Origin: an uncultured Ruminococcus sp.
GTDB taxonomy: Bacteria; Bacillota; Clostridia; Oscillospirales; Ruminococcaceae
Direction: 5' to 3'
Assembly: GCA_945877315.1 (NCBI GenBank)
Contig: CAMCRP010000007.1
Span: 16,396 to 80,395, forward strand
Length of the DNA: 64,000 nt
A program made the position numbers and the translations under genes. The notes beneath the pieces were generated by a model, which saw nothing but the letters and a program-made list of their open reading frames with translations, searched no databases and was not told where the DNA came from. Positions 1-8,549 of the stretch are shown here, piece after piece. The stretch's first letter is position 1; each line of letters opens with the position of its first letter.

Positions 1-113
1 CCGTGTCCGCCGAAACGGGTGAATTGACCGTTGAAGGGGAGATAAGCTCTCTTGTTTACGGGGACAGCTCCCGCAGGTCGCCTATTACACTGATGGGAAG
101 GCTTTTCAGGTAA
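1..113 (+). CDS. yabP: Sporulation protein YabP, C-terminal end (partial)
   Basis: Reading from base 3 gives about 36 residues ending in ITLMGRLFR and a TAA stop. This looks like the C-terminus of YabP, a sporulation protein conserved with YabQ in endospore formers. The 5' part lies outside the window. The next gene, yabQ, starts 6 bases downstream, as in the usual yabP-yabQ-divIC-yabR order. The call rests mainly on that order, because the visible piece is short. Confidence 0.72.
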   Translation, partial: VSAETGELTVEGEISSLVYGDSSRRSPITLMGRLFR

Positions 114-118
114 CGTCT

Positions 119-532
119 ATGCCGCTGGAAACGTTCTTTACCGTCAGCGAGCAGGTGCGGTTTTTCCTGCTTTCGGTGGTGCTGGGGGCGGTCATGGGGG
201 TGTGGTACGACCTGTTTCGCACTATTCGCATACTTGTCCCGTCAGCGAGAAAACCACTGCCGACTGCCGTTTGCGATGTAATATTTTGGATCAGCTGCTG
301 TCTGGCATTGTTTTTGTTCTCCTACAATGTGTCGGGGGCGGTGCTGCGGGGGTTTATGGTCATTGGGAGTATGTGCGGATTTGTGCTGTATCTCATGTCG
401 GTGGGCAGCATTGTCACGGGATTTTTTCGGTTGATTGCCTCGGGACTTATGAAAATCGGCGCATGGTGTCAAAAAAAGTCGGCGGTTTTTGTGAGAAACG
501 GAAAAAATACCCGCCTTACGAAAAAAATGTAA
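119..532 (+). CDS. yabQ: Spore cortex biosynthesis protein YabQ
   Basis: This 137-residue protein begins with a typical YabQ N-terminus (VSEQVRFFLLSVVLGAVMG, then WYDLFR). Hydrophobic segments lie at about 10-30, 47-68 and 75-107, and the tail is basic. In Bacillus YabQ is a forespore-enclosing membrane protein needed for cortex formation. It follows yabP by 5 bases and precedes divIC, so it is probably translated from the same sporulation-linked transcript. The length is normal for the family. No unusual features were seen. Confidence 0.85.
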   Translation: MPLETFFTVSEQVRFFLLSVVLGAVMGVWYDLFRTIRILVPSARKPLPTAVCDVIFWISCCLALFLFSYNVSGAVLRGFMVIGSMCGFVLYLMSVGSIVTGFFRLIASGLMKIGAWCQKKSAVFVRNGKNTRLTKKM

Positions 533-540
533 AAAACCTC

Positions 541-569
541 TTGCAAATTTCTTTCATTTTGTGTATAAT
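541..569 (+). promoter_or_regulatory. Sigma-A type promoter upstream of divIC
   Basis: TTGCAA (541-546), a 17-base spacer and TATAAT (564-569) lie 60 bases upstream of the divIC start. This would let divIC and yabR be expressed in growing cells independently of the sporulation genes yabP and yabQ. Confidence 0.6.
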
Positions 570-628
570 GAAAATTGGACAGTTTTATCCTTTGGACGTG
601 ATTTTCTGTATCTTGACGATTGGAGGCG

Positions 629-997
629 ATGGCGTTGGATGAAGCATACAGACTAAAACAGGACCGTCTGGAAAGACAGCGCCGCCGCAACGAAAGGCAT
701 AAACAGAACAGGCTTAAAGGCGGTCCCGTGTTCCGATTGGTCAAAAAGCTTGCTTTTGTTGCAGCATTTGCTTACACGGCAATTACTGTGGTTTCCGTCC
801 AGGCAGACAATGCAGATAAGCGGCGTGAGCTGGAGGAGCTGAAGCTAAAGGAGCAGCAGCTTCAAGCGGAAAATGAGGAGTGCGCAAGGCTTCTCGATGA
901 CGAAAATGAACAGGAGTATTATGAGCGTCTGGCGATCGAAACGCAGGATTATGCCTATCCGTCCGAGCGTCGGTTTATAGATACTTCGAGAAATTAG
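629..997 (+). CDS. divIC: Septum formation initiator (DivIC/FtsB family)
   Basis: The protein has about 122 residues: a basic N-terminus rich in Arg and Lys, one membrane segment (about residues 38-56, AFVAAFAYTAITVVSV) and a coiled coil (ELEELKLKEQQLQAENEE). The C-terminal YYERLAIETQDYAYPSER is typical of DivIC/FtsB proteins, which join FtsL and DivIB at the septum. The start is uncertain. GGAGG at 622-626 is only 2 bases from ATG 629 but 8 bases from an in-frame TTG at 635, so TTG 635 may be the true start. It sits between yabQ and the S1 gene, as in many Firmicutes. Confidence 0.85.
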   Translation: MALDEAYRLKQDRLERQRRRNERHKQNRLKGGPVFRLVKKLAFVAAFAYTAITVVSVQADNADKRRELEELKLKEQQLQAENEECARLLDDENEQEYYERLAIETQDYAYPSERRFIDTSRN

Positions 998-1055
998 CAA
1001 TTTACCGTCTAATATGGCGGTCAAATAAAAAATATGAGAGGAAAAATATTCTTTT

Positions 1056-1604
1056 ATGCAGCTGGAAGTTGGAAAAATTTACGAGGGTAAGGTTACCGGA
1101 ATAACCAAATTCGGAGCATTTGTGGAGCTGGAGCCCGGAACTACGGGAATGGTACATATCAGCGAGGTTGCAAACACCTTCGTAAATGAGATCAAGGATC
1201 ACCTCACAGAGGGTCAGCAGGTCAAGGTCAAGGTGCTTAACATCACAGAAGAAGGGAAGATCTCCCTTTCTATAAAGAAGGCAGTGGACAATCCTCCGCC
1301 CAGACGTGATTTCAAGAAGCAGGGCGGTAACGGAGGAAACGGCGGAAACCGCAGCTTTAACGGCGGCAATCGCAGCGGCGGGAACAGGGGCAGCAAGCCC
1401 TCAAACGGCGGCAGCAATCACAGCAATTCTTCTGCCCAGCCTCCCATGTTTGCCATGGAGAAGCCCCAGAGCTCGGGAGATGCGTCCTTTGAGGATATGC
1501 TCAGCCGTTTCAAGGCAAACAGCGAAGAAAAAATGAGCGACCTGAAAAACATTATGGACAAGAAAAGACGTCCCGGTGCACCCAGACGCGGCGGCAGGGG
1601 ATAA
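1056..1604 (+). CDS. yabR: S1-domain RNA-binding protein (YabR-like)
   Basis: This 182-residue protein opens with a complete S1 OB-fold at about residues 3-72 (VGKIYEGKVTGITKFGAFV, then GMVHISE). It resembles the S1 repeats of polynucleotide phosphorylase and ribosomal protein S1. Residues 85-130 form a low-complexity Gly/Asn/Arg linker, and the C-terminal half is a short acidic/basic helix region. A role in RNA binding follows from the fold; the precise target is unknown. Position after divIC matches yabR of Bacillus. A strong terminator follows directly. Confidence 0.82.
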   Translation: MQLEVGKIYEGKVTGITKFGAFVELEPGTTGMVHISEVANTFVNEIKDHLTEGQQVKVKVLNITEEGKISLSIKKAVDNPPPRRDFKKQGGNGGNGGNRSFNGGNRSGGNRGSKPSNGGSNHSNSSAQPPMFAMEKPQSSGDASFEDMLSRFKANSEEKMSDLKNIMDKKRRPGAPRRGGRG

Positions 1605-1633
1605 TTCTCTGCGGTTTGGCGATTATGAAAATC

Positions 1634-1669
1634 AACTGCTTTGCCGAAGCTTTGGCAAAGCAGTTTTTG
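1634..1669 (+). terminator. Intrinsic terminator after yabR
   Basis: A 12-bp perfect stem (1634-1645 with 1654-1665) is followed by a T run on the + strand. It ends the yabP-yabR gene group. Confidence 0.85.
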
Positions 1670-1711
1670 TATGTCTGCAAGTAAATAATATTTACATTAG
1701 TTTCATAAAAG

Positions 1712-1747
1712 AACAGCCCTCGGAAACGCTTTCCGAAGGCTGATTTT
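1712..1747 (-). terminator. Terminator of the SPFH/NfeD operon (possibly bidirectional)
   Basis: A near-perfect hairpin (1715-1741) is flanked by T-rich sequence on both strands. It sits just past the stop of the minus-strand SPFH gene and could also catch read-through from the left. Confidence 0.7.
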
Positions 1748-1774
1748 TTGCGATATTTTGTGGAATAATGTGAA

Positions 1775-2740
1775 TTATTCGGCGGACTTTCCGTCGGTGA
1801 CGGTTTCCTTCAAGGAAGCTGCAAGGCCTGCAATGCCCTGTATTTCCGAGGGAATAATGATCTTTGTTGCCTTGCCGTCGGCTGCTTTTGCGAAGGCTTC
1901 AAGGGATTTCAGAGTGAGAACGCTTTCCTTGGGGTTAGCGGCGTTCAGCCGTTCAAGGCTGGCTGCAAGGGCGTTCTGAACCATCTGAATGGACTCTGCT
2001 TCACCCTGCGCTTCGAGTATCTTCTGCTGACGAACAGCGTCCGCACGGAGGATAAGAGCCTGCTTTTCAGCCTCGGCACGGAGAATTTCCGACTGCTTTT
2101 CAGCTTCTGCACGAAGAATCTTGGACTCTCTTTCACCCTCAGCAACGAGTATCTGAGATTTTTTGTCACCCTCTGCCTGGAGTATCTTTTCACGGCGTTC
2201 ACGTTCTGCCTTCATCTGCTTCTCCATGGCGTCCTGTATTTCACGGGGAGGAAGGATATTTTTCAGTTCAACACGGTTTACCTTAATGCCCCAGCGGTCG
2301 GTCGCCTGGTCGAGAATAGCAGTGATCTTGGTGTTGATAACGTCACGGGAGGTAAGGGTGGAGTCCAGCTCCATTTCACCGATAATGTTACGGAGAGTGG
2401 TGGCGGACAGATTCTCAATAGCTGACATGGGACGCTCAACGCCGTAGGTGAACTGCTTTGCGTCGGTCACCTGGAAGAAAACAACGGTATCTATCTGCAT
2501 AGTAACGTTATCCTTGGTAATAACGGGCTGCGGCTTGAAGTCAACCACCTGTTCCTTAATAGAAACACGTTTTGCAACCTTGTCGATAATTGGGATAATA
2601 AAGTGAGGACCCGTTGCGAGGGAAGCGTAATATGTTCCCAGACGCTCAACAACGTAGACCTGAGCCTGGGGAACGATCTTGATTCCTGAGATAACGATGA
2701 TAAGCACGATAAGAATTACTGCAATAATTATCCAATCCAT
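1775..2740 (-). CDS. SPFH/Band 7 membrane protein (stomatin-like)
   Basis: The 321-residue protein has an N-terminal membrane anchor (residues 3-20). An SPFH/Band 7 domain follows (about 20-180; VYVVERLGTYY, ERPMSAIENLSATTLRNIIG). Residues 175-265 form a long coiled coil with repeats of the ILRAEAEKQ type. Such stomatin/QmcA-type proteins oligomerise on the inner membrane and organise membrane microdomains. The upstream NfeD-family gene ends 5 bases before this start. Paired SPFH and NfeD genes are a widespread conserved unit, which supports both calls. The exact physiological role cannot be read from sequence. Confidence 0.9.
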   Translation of the reverse strand: MDWIIIAVILIVLIIVISGIKIVPQAQVYVVERLGTYYASLATGPHFIIPIIDKVAKRVSIKEQVVDFKPQPVITKDNVTMQIDTVVFFQVTDAKQFTYGVERPMSAIENLSATTLRNIIGEMELDSTLTSRDVINTKITAILDQATDRWGIKVNRVELKNILPPREIQDAMEKQMKAERERREKILQAEGDKKSQILVAEGERESKILRAEAEKQSEILRAEAEKQALILRADAVRQQKILEAQGEAESIQMVQNALAASLERLNAANPKESVLTLKSLEAFAKAADGKATKIIIPSEIQGIAGLAASLKETVTDGKSAE

Positions 2741-2745
2741 AAATG

Positions 2746-3198
2746 TTACTCCTTTGCGGTTAAAATATTTTCGGGGACAACGGTGAGTTTTGTGCTGTTT
2801 ACGGCGGTGACGGTAACTGAGGTGCCTTTCTCAATAACGGAGCCGTCCTCGGAAACAGCCTGCCAGTCCACGCCGTCAAGCCTTGCTCTGCCTGTGGCTG
2901 CTAAAGCGTCCACTTTTTCGATGATGACGGCTGTTCTGCCGACATTTCCGTCAGCATTTGTCCGTGCCACACGCTTTGGCATGATCTTTTTAAGCAGTGG
3001 ACGGGTGAATGCTATAAGTATCCCCGAAACAAGCAGGCAGACCAACGCTTGTATTCCAAGGGGAACTCCCAGCTTTGCCAAAATCAAAGCAACGACCGAA
3101 CCGACAGCAAACCATATGGAAACCAGCTGAAGTGTTGCCGCTTCGATAAGAATGGAAGCTACCAGAATTATCAGCCATAAGATCATTGTACCTGTCAT
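2746..3198 (-). CDS. NfeD-family membrane protein
   Basis: This is a 150-residue protein with three membrane segments in the first 75 residues. A C-terminal beta-rich OB-fold domain (about 85-150, GNVGRTAVIIEKVDALAATG) follows, as in the short class of NfeD proteins. The start at 3198 is chosen because AAAGGAG stands 8 bases upstream; an open frame continues to 3261 without a ribosome site. It is the first gene of a two-gene operon with the SPFH protein, its usual partner in membrane microdomain function. Confidence 0.87.
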   Translation of the reverse strand: MTGTMILWLIILVASILIEAATLQLVSIWFAVGSVVALILAKLGVPLGIQALVCLLVSGILIAFTRPLLKKIMPKRVARTNADGNVGRTAVIIEKVDALAATGRARLDGVDWQAVSEDGSVIEKGTSVTVTAVNSTKLTVVPENILTAKE

Positions 3199-3353
3199 AT
3201 GCGCAACTCCTTTCGGGAAGATTTGGTAAATATCATTTACCTTATGATTATATGATAACACATTTCCCGTAAAAAATCAAGGGGTGGACAATGTACTTTT
3301 TTAACAAATCCATTTGATTGCTTTTGTAGAATTTCAATAAATTGAGCGTTTTT

Positions 3354-3932
3354 CTAAATAAGCAGATAAAAATGCTCTGTCCCTTTGACATTTATCACAA
3401 CGCCGTATACGAACGGTCCGGGTTCTGTGCCCGAGGTTGTCATTACAAAAAAATCCCCCAGATTTGCATAGTAAAGGCAGCTGTTGTCCTGAGGGTCAAT
3501 AACATAGCGGAGTTTCCCGTAAAACTCGTACTTAAAGCAGAACAGATTGCCACTATCCGCTTCTTTAATGGCGATGCTGTTTGCGTACAGGTTATAGCCG
3601 CCTATGATAGCGAATATCAGCAGCGCAAAAAGTATGGGGAATGTCCACCATTCGGGCAATGTACGCTTTATGAGAAAGTTTGCGATAAGTGCAGCAAACA
3701 GCATTGACATTCCTGCTGCAATTATGATATTTTTGATATTGTTACGTAAGATGAGATTTTTAAGTGCTGCCCTGTGACATTCGGTAAATTCGCTCGGTTC
3801 GCCGCCGAATATGAGTTCCCGAAGGTCGGGGTTTATCTCCTCACAGTTTCCCTGACAGGGGCTCGGCATTTCGTCGGTATCAACAGTGCGGCTTTTTTGC
3901 AGAATAGAATAGAGATCGTTCAAAGAAATCAC
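3354..3932 (-). CDS. Two-TM membrane protein of unknown function
   Basis: The 192-residue protein is not recognised. Residues 1-60 are hydrophilic and contain CQGNC. Two membrane segments follow at about 66-87 and 95-115, then a C-terminal domain (about 120-192) predicted to be beta-rich by its alternating pattern (GKLRYVID, YYANLGDFFVMTTS, YGVVINVKGTEHFYLLI). It stands alone between the nfeD promoter region and the MATE terminator. The coding call rests on uninterrupted length and normal codon use; no function is assigned. Confidence 0.65.
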   Translation of the reverse strand: MISLNDLYSILQKSRTVDTDEMPSPCQGNCEEINPDLRELIFGGEPSEFTECHRAALKNLILRNNIKNIIIAAGMSMLFAALIANFLIKRTLPEWWTFPILFALLIFAIIGGYNLYANSIAIKEADSGNLFCFKYEFYGKLRYVIDPQDNSCLYYANLGDFFVMTTSGTEPGPFVYGVVINVKGTEHFYLLI

Positions 3933-3989
3933 CCTATTTAATTATAGAATAATTCCTTGATAATGTCAAAAAAATCTGTGTAAAATCTG

Positions 3990-4027
3990 CGTAAAAAAGC
4001 CGTACCGCTGAAAAACAGAGGTACGGC
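3990..4027 (-). terminator. Terminator of the MATE gene
   Basis: The 8-bp stem GCCGTACC/GGTACGGC (3999-4006 with 4020-4027) is followed by TTTTTTACG on the minus strand. It lies 6 bases past the stop of the MATE gene. Confidence 0.85.
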
Positions 4028-4032
4028 AAGGC

Positions 4033-5415
4033 TTATTCGGCTGCCTTTTTCGAGCCGACAATATTTGTTATCCAGACGCCCTTTTTAATAAGAACTGCGC
4101 CTATGACGCATTTTAATATGTCCGTAGCCTGAACAGCTGCATACAGCGGCAGTATAGGCAGATCTGTCAGCTTGCAGAGGGCAAGTGCCAGCGGTATGGA
4201 TACCACCCACGAGAACACGCTGTCAAACAGAAATGTGATAAACGTCTTTCCGCCCGAACGTAGGGTGAAATACAGCGAATTCAGCACGCCCTGAACGGGG
4301 AAGAACAGCGCAGTTACTATGATAAAGCTGCTGCCCAGATGTCTGACCTCTTCCGTAACATTGTAAAGCCTCGGGAAAACCCCCGAAAGTGCCACCAGTA
4401 TCACCGTAAGCCCGACGCAGATGCCGCCCGAAAGTGCCGCAAGTCCGAAGCTGCTTTTTCTTGCCCGTTCAAATTCGCCTGCGCCCAGAAGCTGTCCGAT
4501 TACTATACCGATAGCATTTCCCAGGGCTATGAACACGACGTTCAGCAGGTTGCAGAGGGCATTTGAGATGTTAAGCCCGGGGATAATGTCCATACCACGG
4601 AGAGAGTAACACTGCGTCAGAGCGGCAATTCCTGACGACCAGAGAAACTCGTTCAGAAATATGGGCAGACCTTTTCGAACAATATCTCCCGCAAGGCTTT
4701 TGGGAATTTTGAAGCTTTTGTAGACGCCGACCAGAAAGGCGGGCTTGTTTTTACCTGCGTGTGCGGAGATTACAATAATGCTCATTTCAATGACACGGGC
4801 AATATTAGTGGCAATGGCGGCACCACGCACGCCTAGCCTCGGCATTCCGAAATTTCCGTAAATGAGCATATAGTTAAAGAGAATGTCCGCACAGACCGAG
4901 CATATTCCCGCTATCATGGGGGTGACGCTGTTGCCAGTTTCACGCAGACTTCCCGAATATACCTGCGTTATGACAAAGGGGAAAAGTCCCCAAAGCATAA
5001 TGTGCAGATAGTCAAGACCCTGGCTGATAATAAGCTCGGGGTCAATTCCGTTACTGTCCCCTTTAAGGTACAGTTTCAACAGGAAATCACCCTTGAAAAT
5101 GAACAGGGGAATGGCTATGGCAAGACAGAATCCGCATATGAGCCATTTCATTCGGAAGGTGTTTTTCAGACCCTCCGTATTGTTCTGCCCGTAAAACTGT
5201 GCTCCGAATATGCCCGGTCCCGCCAGTCCGCCGAATATGGCAAGGCTGAAAACGAACAGAAGCTGTCCGGCAATGGAAACGGCGGTCATTGCTTCCGTGC
5301 CGATGCTGCCGACCATTATGTTGTCCACAAGTCCGACGGCGTTGGTTATACCGTTTTGTATCATCATTGGTGCGGCAAGAGCAAGAGTCTTTTTATATAG
5401 TTCTTTGTTGTTCAC
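4033..5415 (-). CDS. MATE family efflux transporter
   Basis: The 460-residue, strongly hydrophobic protein has the 12-helix layout of MATE cation antiporters: PMMIQNGITNAVGLVDNIMVG in the first repeat and a parallel second half starting near GLPIFLNEFLWSSG. Members export drugs or cationic metabolites using Na+ or H+ gradients; the substrate cannot be predicted. It follows the GH31 gene by 77 bases. A hairpin between them (5440-5472) lacks a clear T run, so partial co-transcription is possible. It belongs to a different subgroup from the MATE gene at 38679. Confidence 0.88.
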   Translation of the reverse strand: MNNKELYKKTLALAAPMMIQNGITNAVGLVDNIMVGSIGTEAMTAVSIAGQLLFVFSLAIFGGLAGPGIFGAQFYGQNNTEGLKNTFRMKWLICGFCLAIAIPLFIFKGDFLLKLYLKGDSNGIDPELIISQGLDYLHIMLWGLFPFVITQVYSGSLRETGNSVTPMIAGICSVCADILFNYMLIYGNFGMPRLGVRGAAIATNIARVIEMSIIVISAHAGKNKPAFLVGVYKSFKIPKSLAGDIVRKGLPIFLNEFLWSSGIAALTQCYSLRGMDIIPGLNISNALCNLLNVVFIALGNAIGIVIGQLLGAGEFERARKSSFGLAALSGGICVGLTVILVALSGVFPRLYNVTEEVRHLGSSFIIVTALFFPVQGVLNSLYFTLRSGGKTFITFLFDSVFSWVVSIPLALALCKLTDLPILPLYAAVQATDILKCVIGAVLIKKGVWITNIVGSKKAAE

Positions 5416-5439
5416 GATTTTGTCCTTTCGCTGCTGTAA

Positions 5440-5472
5440 ATGCTTTTCTCCCCGCCAATGGCAGGGAGAGGC
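5440..5472 (-). other. Intercistronic hairpin
   Basis: TCTCCCTGCC pairs with GGCGGGGAGA around a short loop in the gap between GH31 and MATE. There is no U tract on the minus strand. It may act as an mRNA stabiliser or a weak terminator. Confidence 0.45.
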
Positions 5473-5492
5473 TTACAATTTATCAATAGTTC

Positions 5493-7562
5493 TTACTTAA
5501 TGTCCGCAGCAAGCTCAACATCGGGGTCGCTTGAGCGGACGCTTATATCTCTGTTGTCCTTGATAACGGTAAGTGTAATATAATTATTTTGGTCGTAATA
5601 ATCCTTCGATTCGCCGTCATCGGAATACATAAGATAGTTTGCCTTATAGTCCAGATAGCCCAGAAGGGTAAGCTTTTTCATATTAAGCTCAGCGGTAGAG
5701 TTTGCAGAATCTGCCAGCGGGATAAAATGTCCCTTTCTGATAAAGAACACCACCTCGTCAAGCTCTGCGCTGACATAGCTGTGACCCTTTGGCATTACCC
5801 GTGTTTCGTAGGAACCGTCGGGGAGATACTTCACACGAAGCATTTCCTCGGGAAGGTAAACTATGCGTCCCCGCGCGTTCTGCTCATAAACGGGTGCTAT
5901 CATAACAGAATTTCCCACCATAAGCTGATCTTCAACGCCGACTGCAATGCTGTCATCGGGAAAATCAAATGCCAGCGGACGGAAATACATATCGTCATTG
6001 AGGACTGATTTCACAAATTCGCTGTAAAGATAGGGGATAAGCCTGTATCTCAGACGGATAATGTTTGCAAATGCTGCGGAATTTCTGAAACGGTAGACCT
6101 CCTGATCTCTTGTTCCTGCGGCGGAGTGGTTGCGCATAAGAGGTGTGAAAACGGCGAATTCCAGCCACCTCATGAGCAGGTCGGGAGTGGTGTCGTTTCC
6201 AAAGCCGCCAACATCTGCGCCTGTGTACAGGAAACCGCACATATTCAGAGAGGGCATCTGCTTGATGTTTAGGAGCAGGTGGGACCACCAGGAGCAGTTA
6301 TCACCCGTCCAGATACCGCTGTAACGGTGCATTCCAATGTAGGAGGAGCGGGAGAGCATTAACATTCTCTTAGTGGGGTCAAAACGCTCGAATGCCTCCG
6401 CAGCAGCCTTTGTCATATTCATTCCGTAAAGGTTGTGCAGCTTGGAGTGGGGTATTTTTTCTCCGTCAACGGTGTGATAGAAGCGGTCGTAATCCTTCAC
6501 ATTGTTGGAAATTCCCGCAACGGTGCCCGTCAGCTCAAAGAAGCTGTCAATGCCCAGATTTTCGCCTTTAAGACGGTCAACGTGCTCCATAGCTTCTTTA
6601 AGACCCTCTTCGGAATAGAAGATGGCAGGCTCGTTCATATCGTTCCAAAAGCCGTCAATGCCCAGGTCGGTCAGACGACGGTATTTTTCGCCGAACCATT
6701 TTCTTGCTTCGGGCATAAAGAAGTCGGGGAAATGTGTCCTTCCGGGCCATACGCCCGCAACGAAATTCGAACCGTCCGCACGCTTGCAGAAGTATCCGTT
6801 TTCCACGCCTTCACGGTATACATCGTAGTTTTCGTCTATTTTAACTCCTGCGTCAATTATGGGGACAAGGTGGATATTGTTTTCCTTCATTTCGGAAACG
6901 AACTTGTCAAACTCAGGGAATTTTACATTATCCACGGTGAAATCCCTGTAACCGTCCATATAGTCAATGTCCATGTAAACAGCGTCAAGGGGAATTCCCG
7001 CAGAACGGTGATTTTCCACCACATTTCTTATATCCTCCGCAGACTGATATCCCCATCTGCTCTGCTGATAGCCGAAAGCCCACAGGGGAGGGATATAGCT
7101 CTTTCCGATAAGCTGACGGAATTCCCGCACAACGGTGCTTATATCGTCCGCAGCAATAAAGTAGATGACAGCGTCGGGGCTGTGAATGTCGATGGACATA
7201 ACATCGGGGTCGCTGTAGCCGATGTCAAAGTGAATATAAGCGGGAGTGTCAATGAAGATACCAAAATGTTCGCAGCCCGAAACGGCAACAAAGTTGTGAG
7301 CACCGTAAAGAGCGGTTTTGTTCTCCGTGTGAACGGGGTCATCGCTGTTCTTGGCTTCGTAATGCCAGCCGCGCTTGTTGATTCCTCTGTTAGCCTCGCC
7401 CAGACCGTAAACAATGTCCCTTTCTGACAGAGGGCAGGTGAGGTTTATTTTATTTTCGGAAATATCGGTGCCGAAAACAGGAAGGCTGCCTTCTTCGGCG
7501 GAAAGCTTCTGCGATACTGCACCTGTGTTCATAGGTTTTCCGAAAATGTATTTCTTTATCAT
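5493..7562 (-). CDS. Glycoside hydrolase family 31 (alpha-glucosidase type)
   Basis: This 689-residue enzyme lacks a signal peptide, so it should act in the cytoplasm. The catalytic barrel begins near residue 155 (IPPLWAFGYQQSRWGYQSAED). The nucleophile is Asp308 in GFWNDMNEP and the likely acid/base is Asp421 in WTGDN. GADVGGF and RNHSAAGTRD are further family landmarks, and a C-terminal beta-sandwich follows. GH31 enzymes remove terminal alpha-linked glucose or xylose; alpha-glucosidase is the likeliest activity. The start has a good ribosome site (GAAAGGA). A sigma-A promoter with an overlapping inverted repeat lies 135 bases upstream. Confidence 0.92.
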   Translation of the reverse strand: MIKKYIFGKPMNTGAVSQKLSAEEGSLPVFGTDISENKINLTCPLSERDIVYGLGEANRGINKRGWHYEAKNSDDPVHTENKTALYGAHNFVAVSGCEHFGIFIDTPAYIHFDIGYSDPDVMSIDIHSPDAVIYFIAADDISTVVREFRQLIGKSYIPPLWAFGYQQSRWGYQSAEDIRNVVENHRSAGIPLDAVYMDIDYMDGYRDFTVDNVKFPEFDKFVSEMKENNIHLVPIIDAGVKIDENYDVYREGVENGYFCKRADGSNFVAGVWPGRTHFPDFFMPEARKWFGEKYRRLTDLGIDGFWNDMNEPAIFYSEEGLKEAMEHVDRLKGENLGIDSFFELTGTVAGISNNVKDYDRFYHTVDGEKIPHSKLHNLYGMNMTKAAAEAFERFDPTKRMLMLSRSSYIGMHRYSGIWTGDNCSWWSHLLLNIKQMPSLNMCGFLYTGADVGGFGNDTTPDLLMRWLEFAVFTPLMRNHSAAGTRDQEVYRFRNSAAFANIIRLRYRLIPYLYSEFVKSVLNDDMYFRPLAFDFPDDSIAVGVEDQLMVGNSVMIAPVYEQNARGRIVYLPEEMLRVKYLPDGSYETRVMPKGHSYVSAELDEVVFFIRKGHFIPLADSANSTAELNMKKLTLLGYLDYKANYLMYSDDGESKDYYDQNNYITLTVIKDNRDISVRSSDPDVELAADIK

Positions 7563-7696
7563 AATGTATCGTCCTTTCTAATGTCGTTGTTCCTGACTTA
7601 ATATTGGTTTTTTCTCTGTATAATATTCCAAATATCCTGTTTTGATAAATGCTTTGAAATTCTCCCTGACCGTTAATTTTTCCTTTCATCAACTGC

Positions 7697-7726
7697 ATTA
7701 TATCAGCAGTTGAAAAGTTATTCAAC
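7697..7726 (-). promoter_or_regulatory. GH31 promoter with overlapping inverted-repeat operator
   Basis: On the minus strand TTGAAT (7725-7720), a 17-base spacer and TATAAT (7702-7697) form a promoter. The inverted repeat GTTGAA-N6-TTCAAC (7709-7726) covers the -35 box and spacer, a common place for a sugar-responsive repressor. The regulator is not visible in the window. The rest of the 357-base gap (7563-7919) holds only the leader and the thi terminator. Confidence 0.55.
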
Positions 7727-7861
7727 AACTGATTTTATCCGCAATAAGAACAATTTCTGAAATTCGGGAACAGAGATAGAAAAAACTCCGCGCTTTTTCC
7801 CGAAAGTTGGTGAAGTTTACATATTGTGGGAGAGAAAACGTTTTCGCAAATTAGGAAATGA

Positions 7862-7888
7862 AAACCGCCATAGAATATATGACGGTTT
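7862..7888 (-). terminator. Terminator of the thiW-thiM-thiE operon
   Basis: The hairpin AAACCGTCATA / TATGGCGGTTT has one mismatch. TTTTCATTT follows it on the minus strand, 32 bases past thiE. Confidence 0.6.
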
Positions 7889-7919
7889 AGCCTAATTGAT
7901 ATGATATTAACAAAATTGT

Positions 7920-8549
7920 TTACAGCTTTTCGCAAATTTCCTTAAGAGCTGCTGCCGCCGACAAAATATCCTCTCCCGCAAGAATCCCCGAAATGACCGC
8001 TGCACCCTTTATCCCCGAGCCGCAAAGGCGGGAAATGTTGCCGGCGTTAATGCCGCCGATTGCGCAGACGGGAATTTTTACGGCTTCGCAAACCGCTTTG
8101 AGTTCGGACATTTCCAGCGGCTTTGCATCGGATTTTGTGGACGAGCCGAAAACCGCTCCAACGCCCAGATAATCCGCACCGTCAACCTCTGCCGATAGCG
8201 CTTCTTTGACATTGTGTGCGGTTGCACCGATTATTTTTCCGTCCCCGAGAATTCGCCTTGCTTCTTTGACGGACATATCATCAAGTCCAACATGAACGCC
8301 GTCGGCACCCACCTTTGAGGCAATGTCCGCACGGTCGTTGATTATGAGCGGAACGCCGTGTTTCCTGCAAACAGCCAGCATTTTCCGTGCATTTTCCGTA
8401 AATTCTTCGTCAGACAGATTTTTCTCACGCAGCTGAACCAGCGTCACACCGCCGAGGATAGCCTGTTCGACGCAGCTTTCAAGTGTTTGTCCGTCTTTCA
8501 GCCAAGAACGGTCGGTCACAAGGTAAAGTGTTAAGTCAAAGCTTTTCAA
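7920..8549 (-). CDS. thiE: Thiamine-phosphate synthase
   Basis: The 209-residue TIM-barrel protein matches ThiE along its length: LYLVTDR at the N-terminus, VTLVQLREK, IINDRADIA, DGVHVGLDD, IIGATAHN, DYLGVGAVFGS and CAIGGINAGN. It joins hydroxymethylpyrimidine diphosphate and thiazole phosphate to give thiamine phosphate in the cytoplasm. The start overlaps the end of thiM by 14 bases, so translation is probably coupled. With thiM and thiW it forms a salvage operon; de novo HMP synthesis comes from thiC nearby. Confidence 0.95.
   Translation of the reverse strand: MKSFDLTLYLVTDRSWLKDGQTLESCVEQAILGGVTLVQLREKNLSDEEFTENARKMLAVCRKHGVPLIINDRADIASKVGADGVHVGLDDMSVKEARRILGDGKIIGATAHNVKEALSAEVDGADYLGVGAVFGSSTKSDAKPLEMSELKAVCEAVKIPVCAIGGINAGNISRLCGSGIKGAAVISGILAGEDILSAAAALKEICEKL

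Noticed and set aside
7450..7728. Minus-strand 92-codon ORF upstream of GH31
   Set aside because: It runs through the GH31 promoter, its ribosome site and the start of GH31 in another frame, so it is a shadow.
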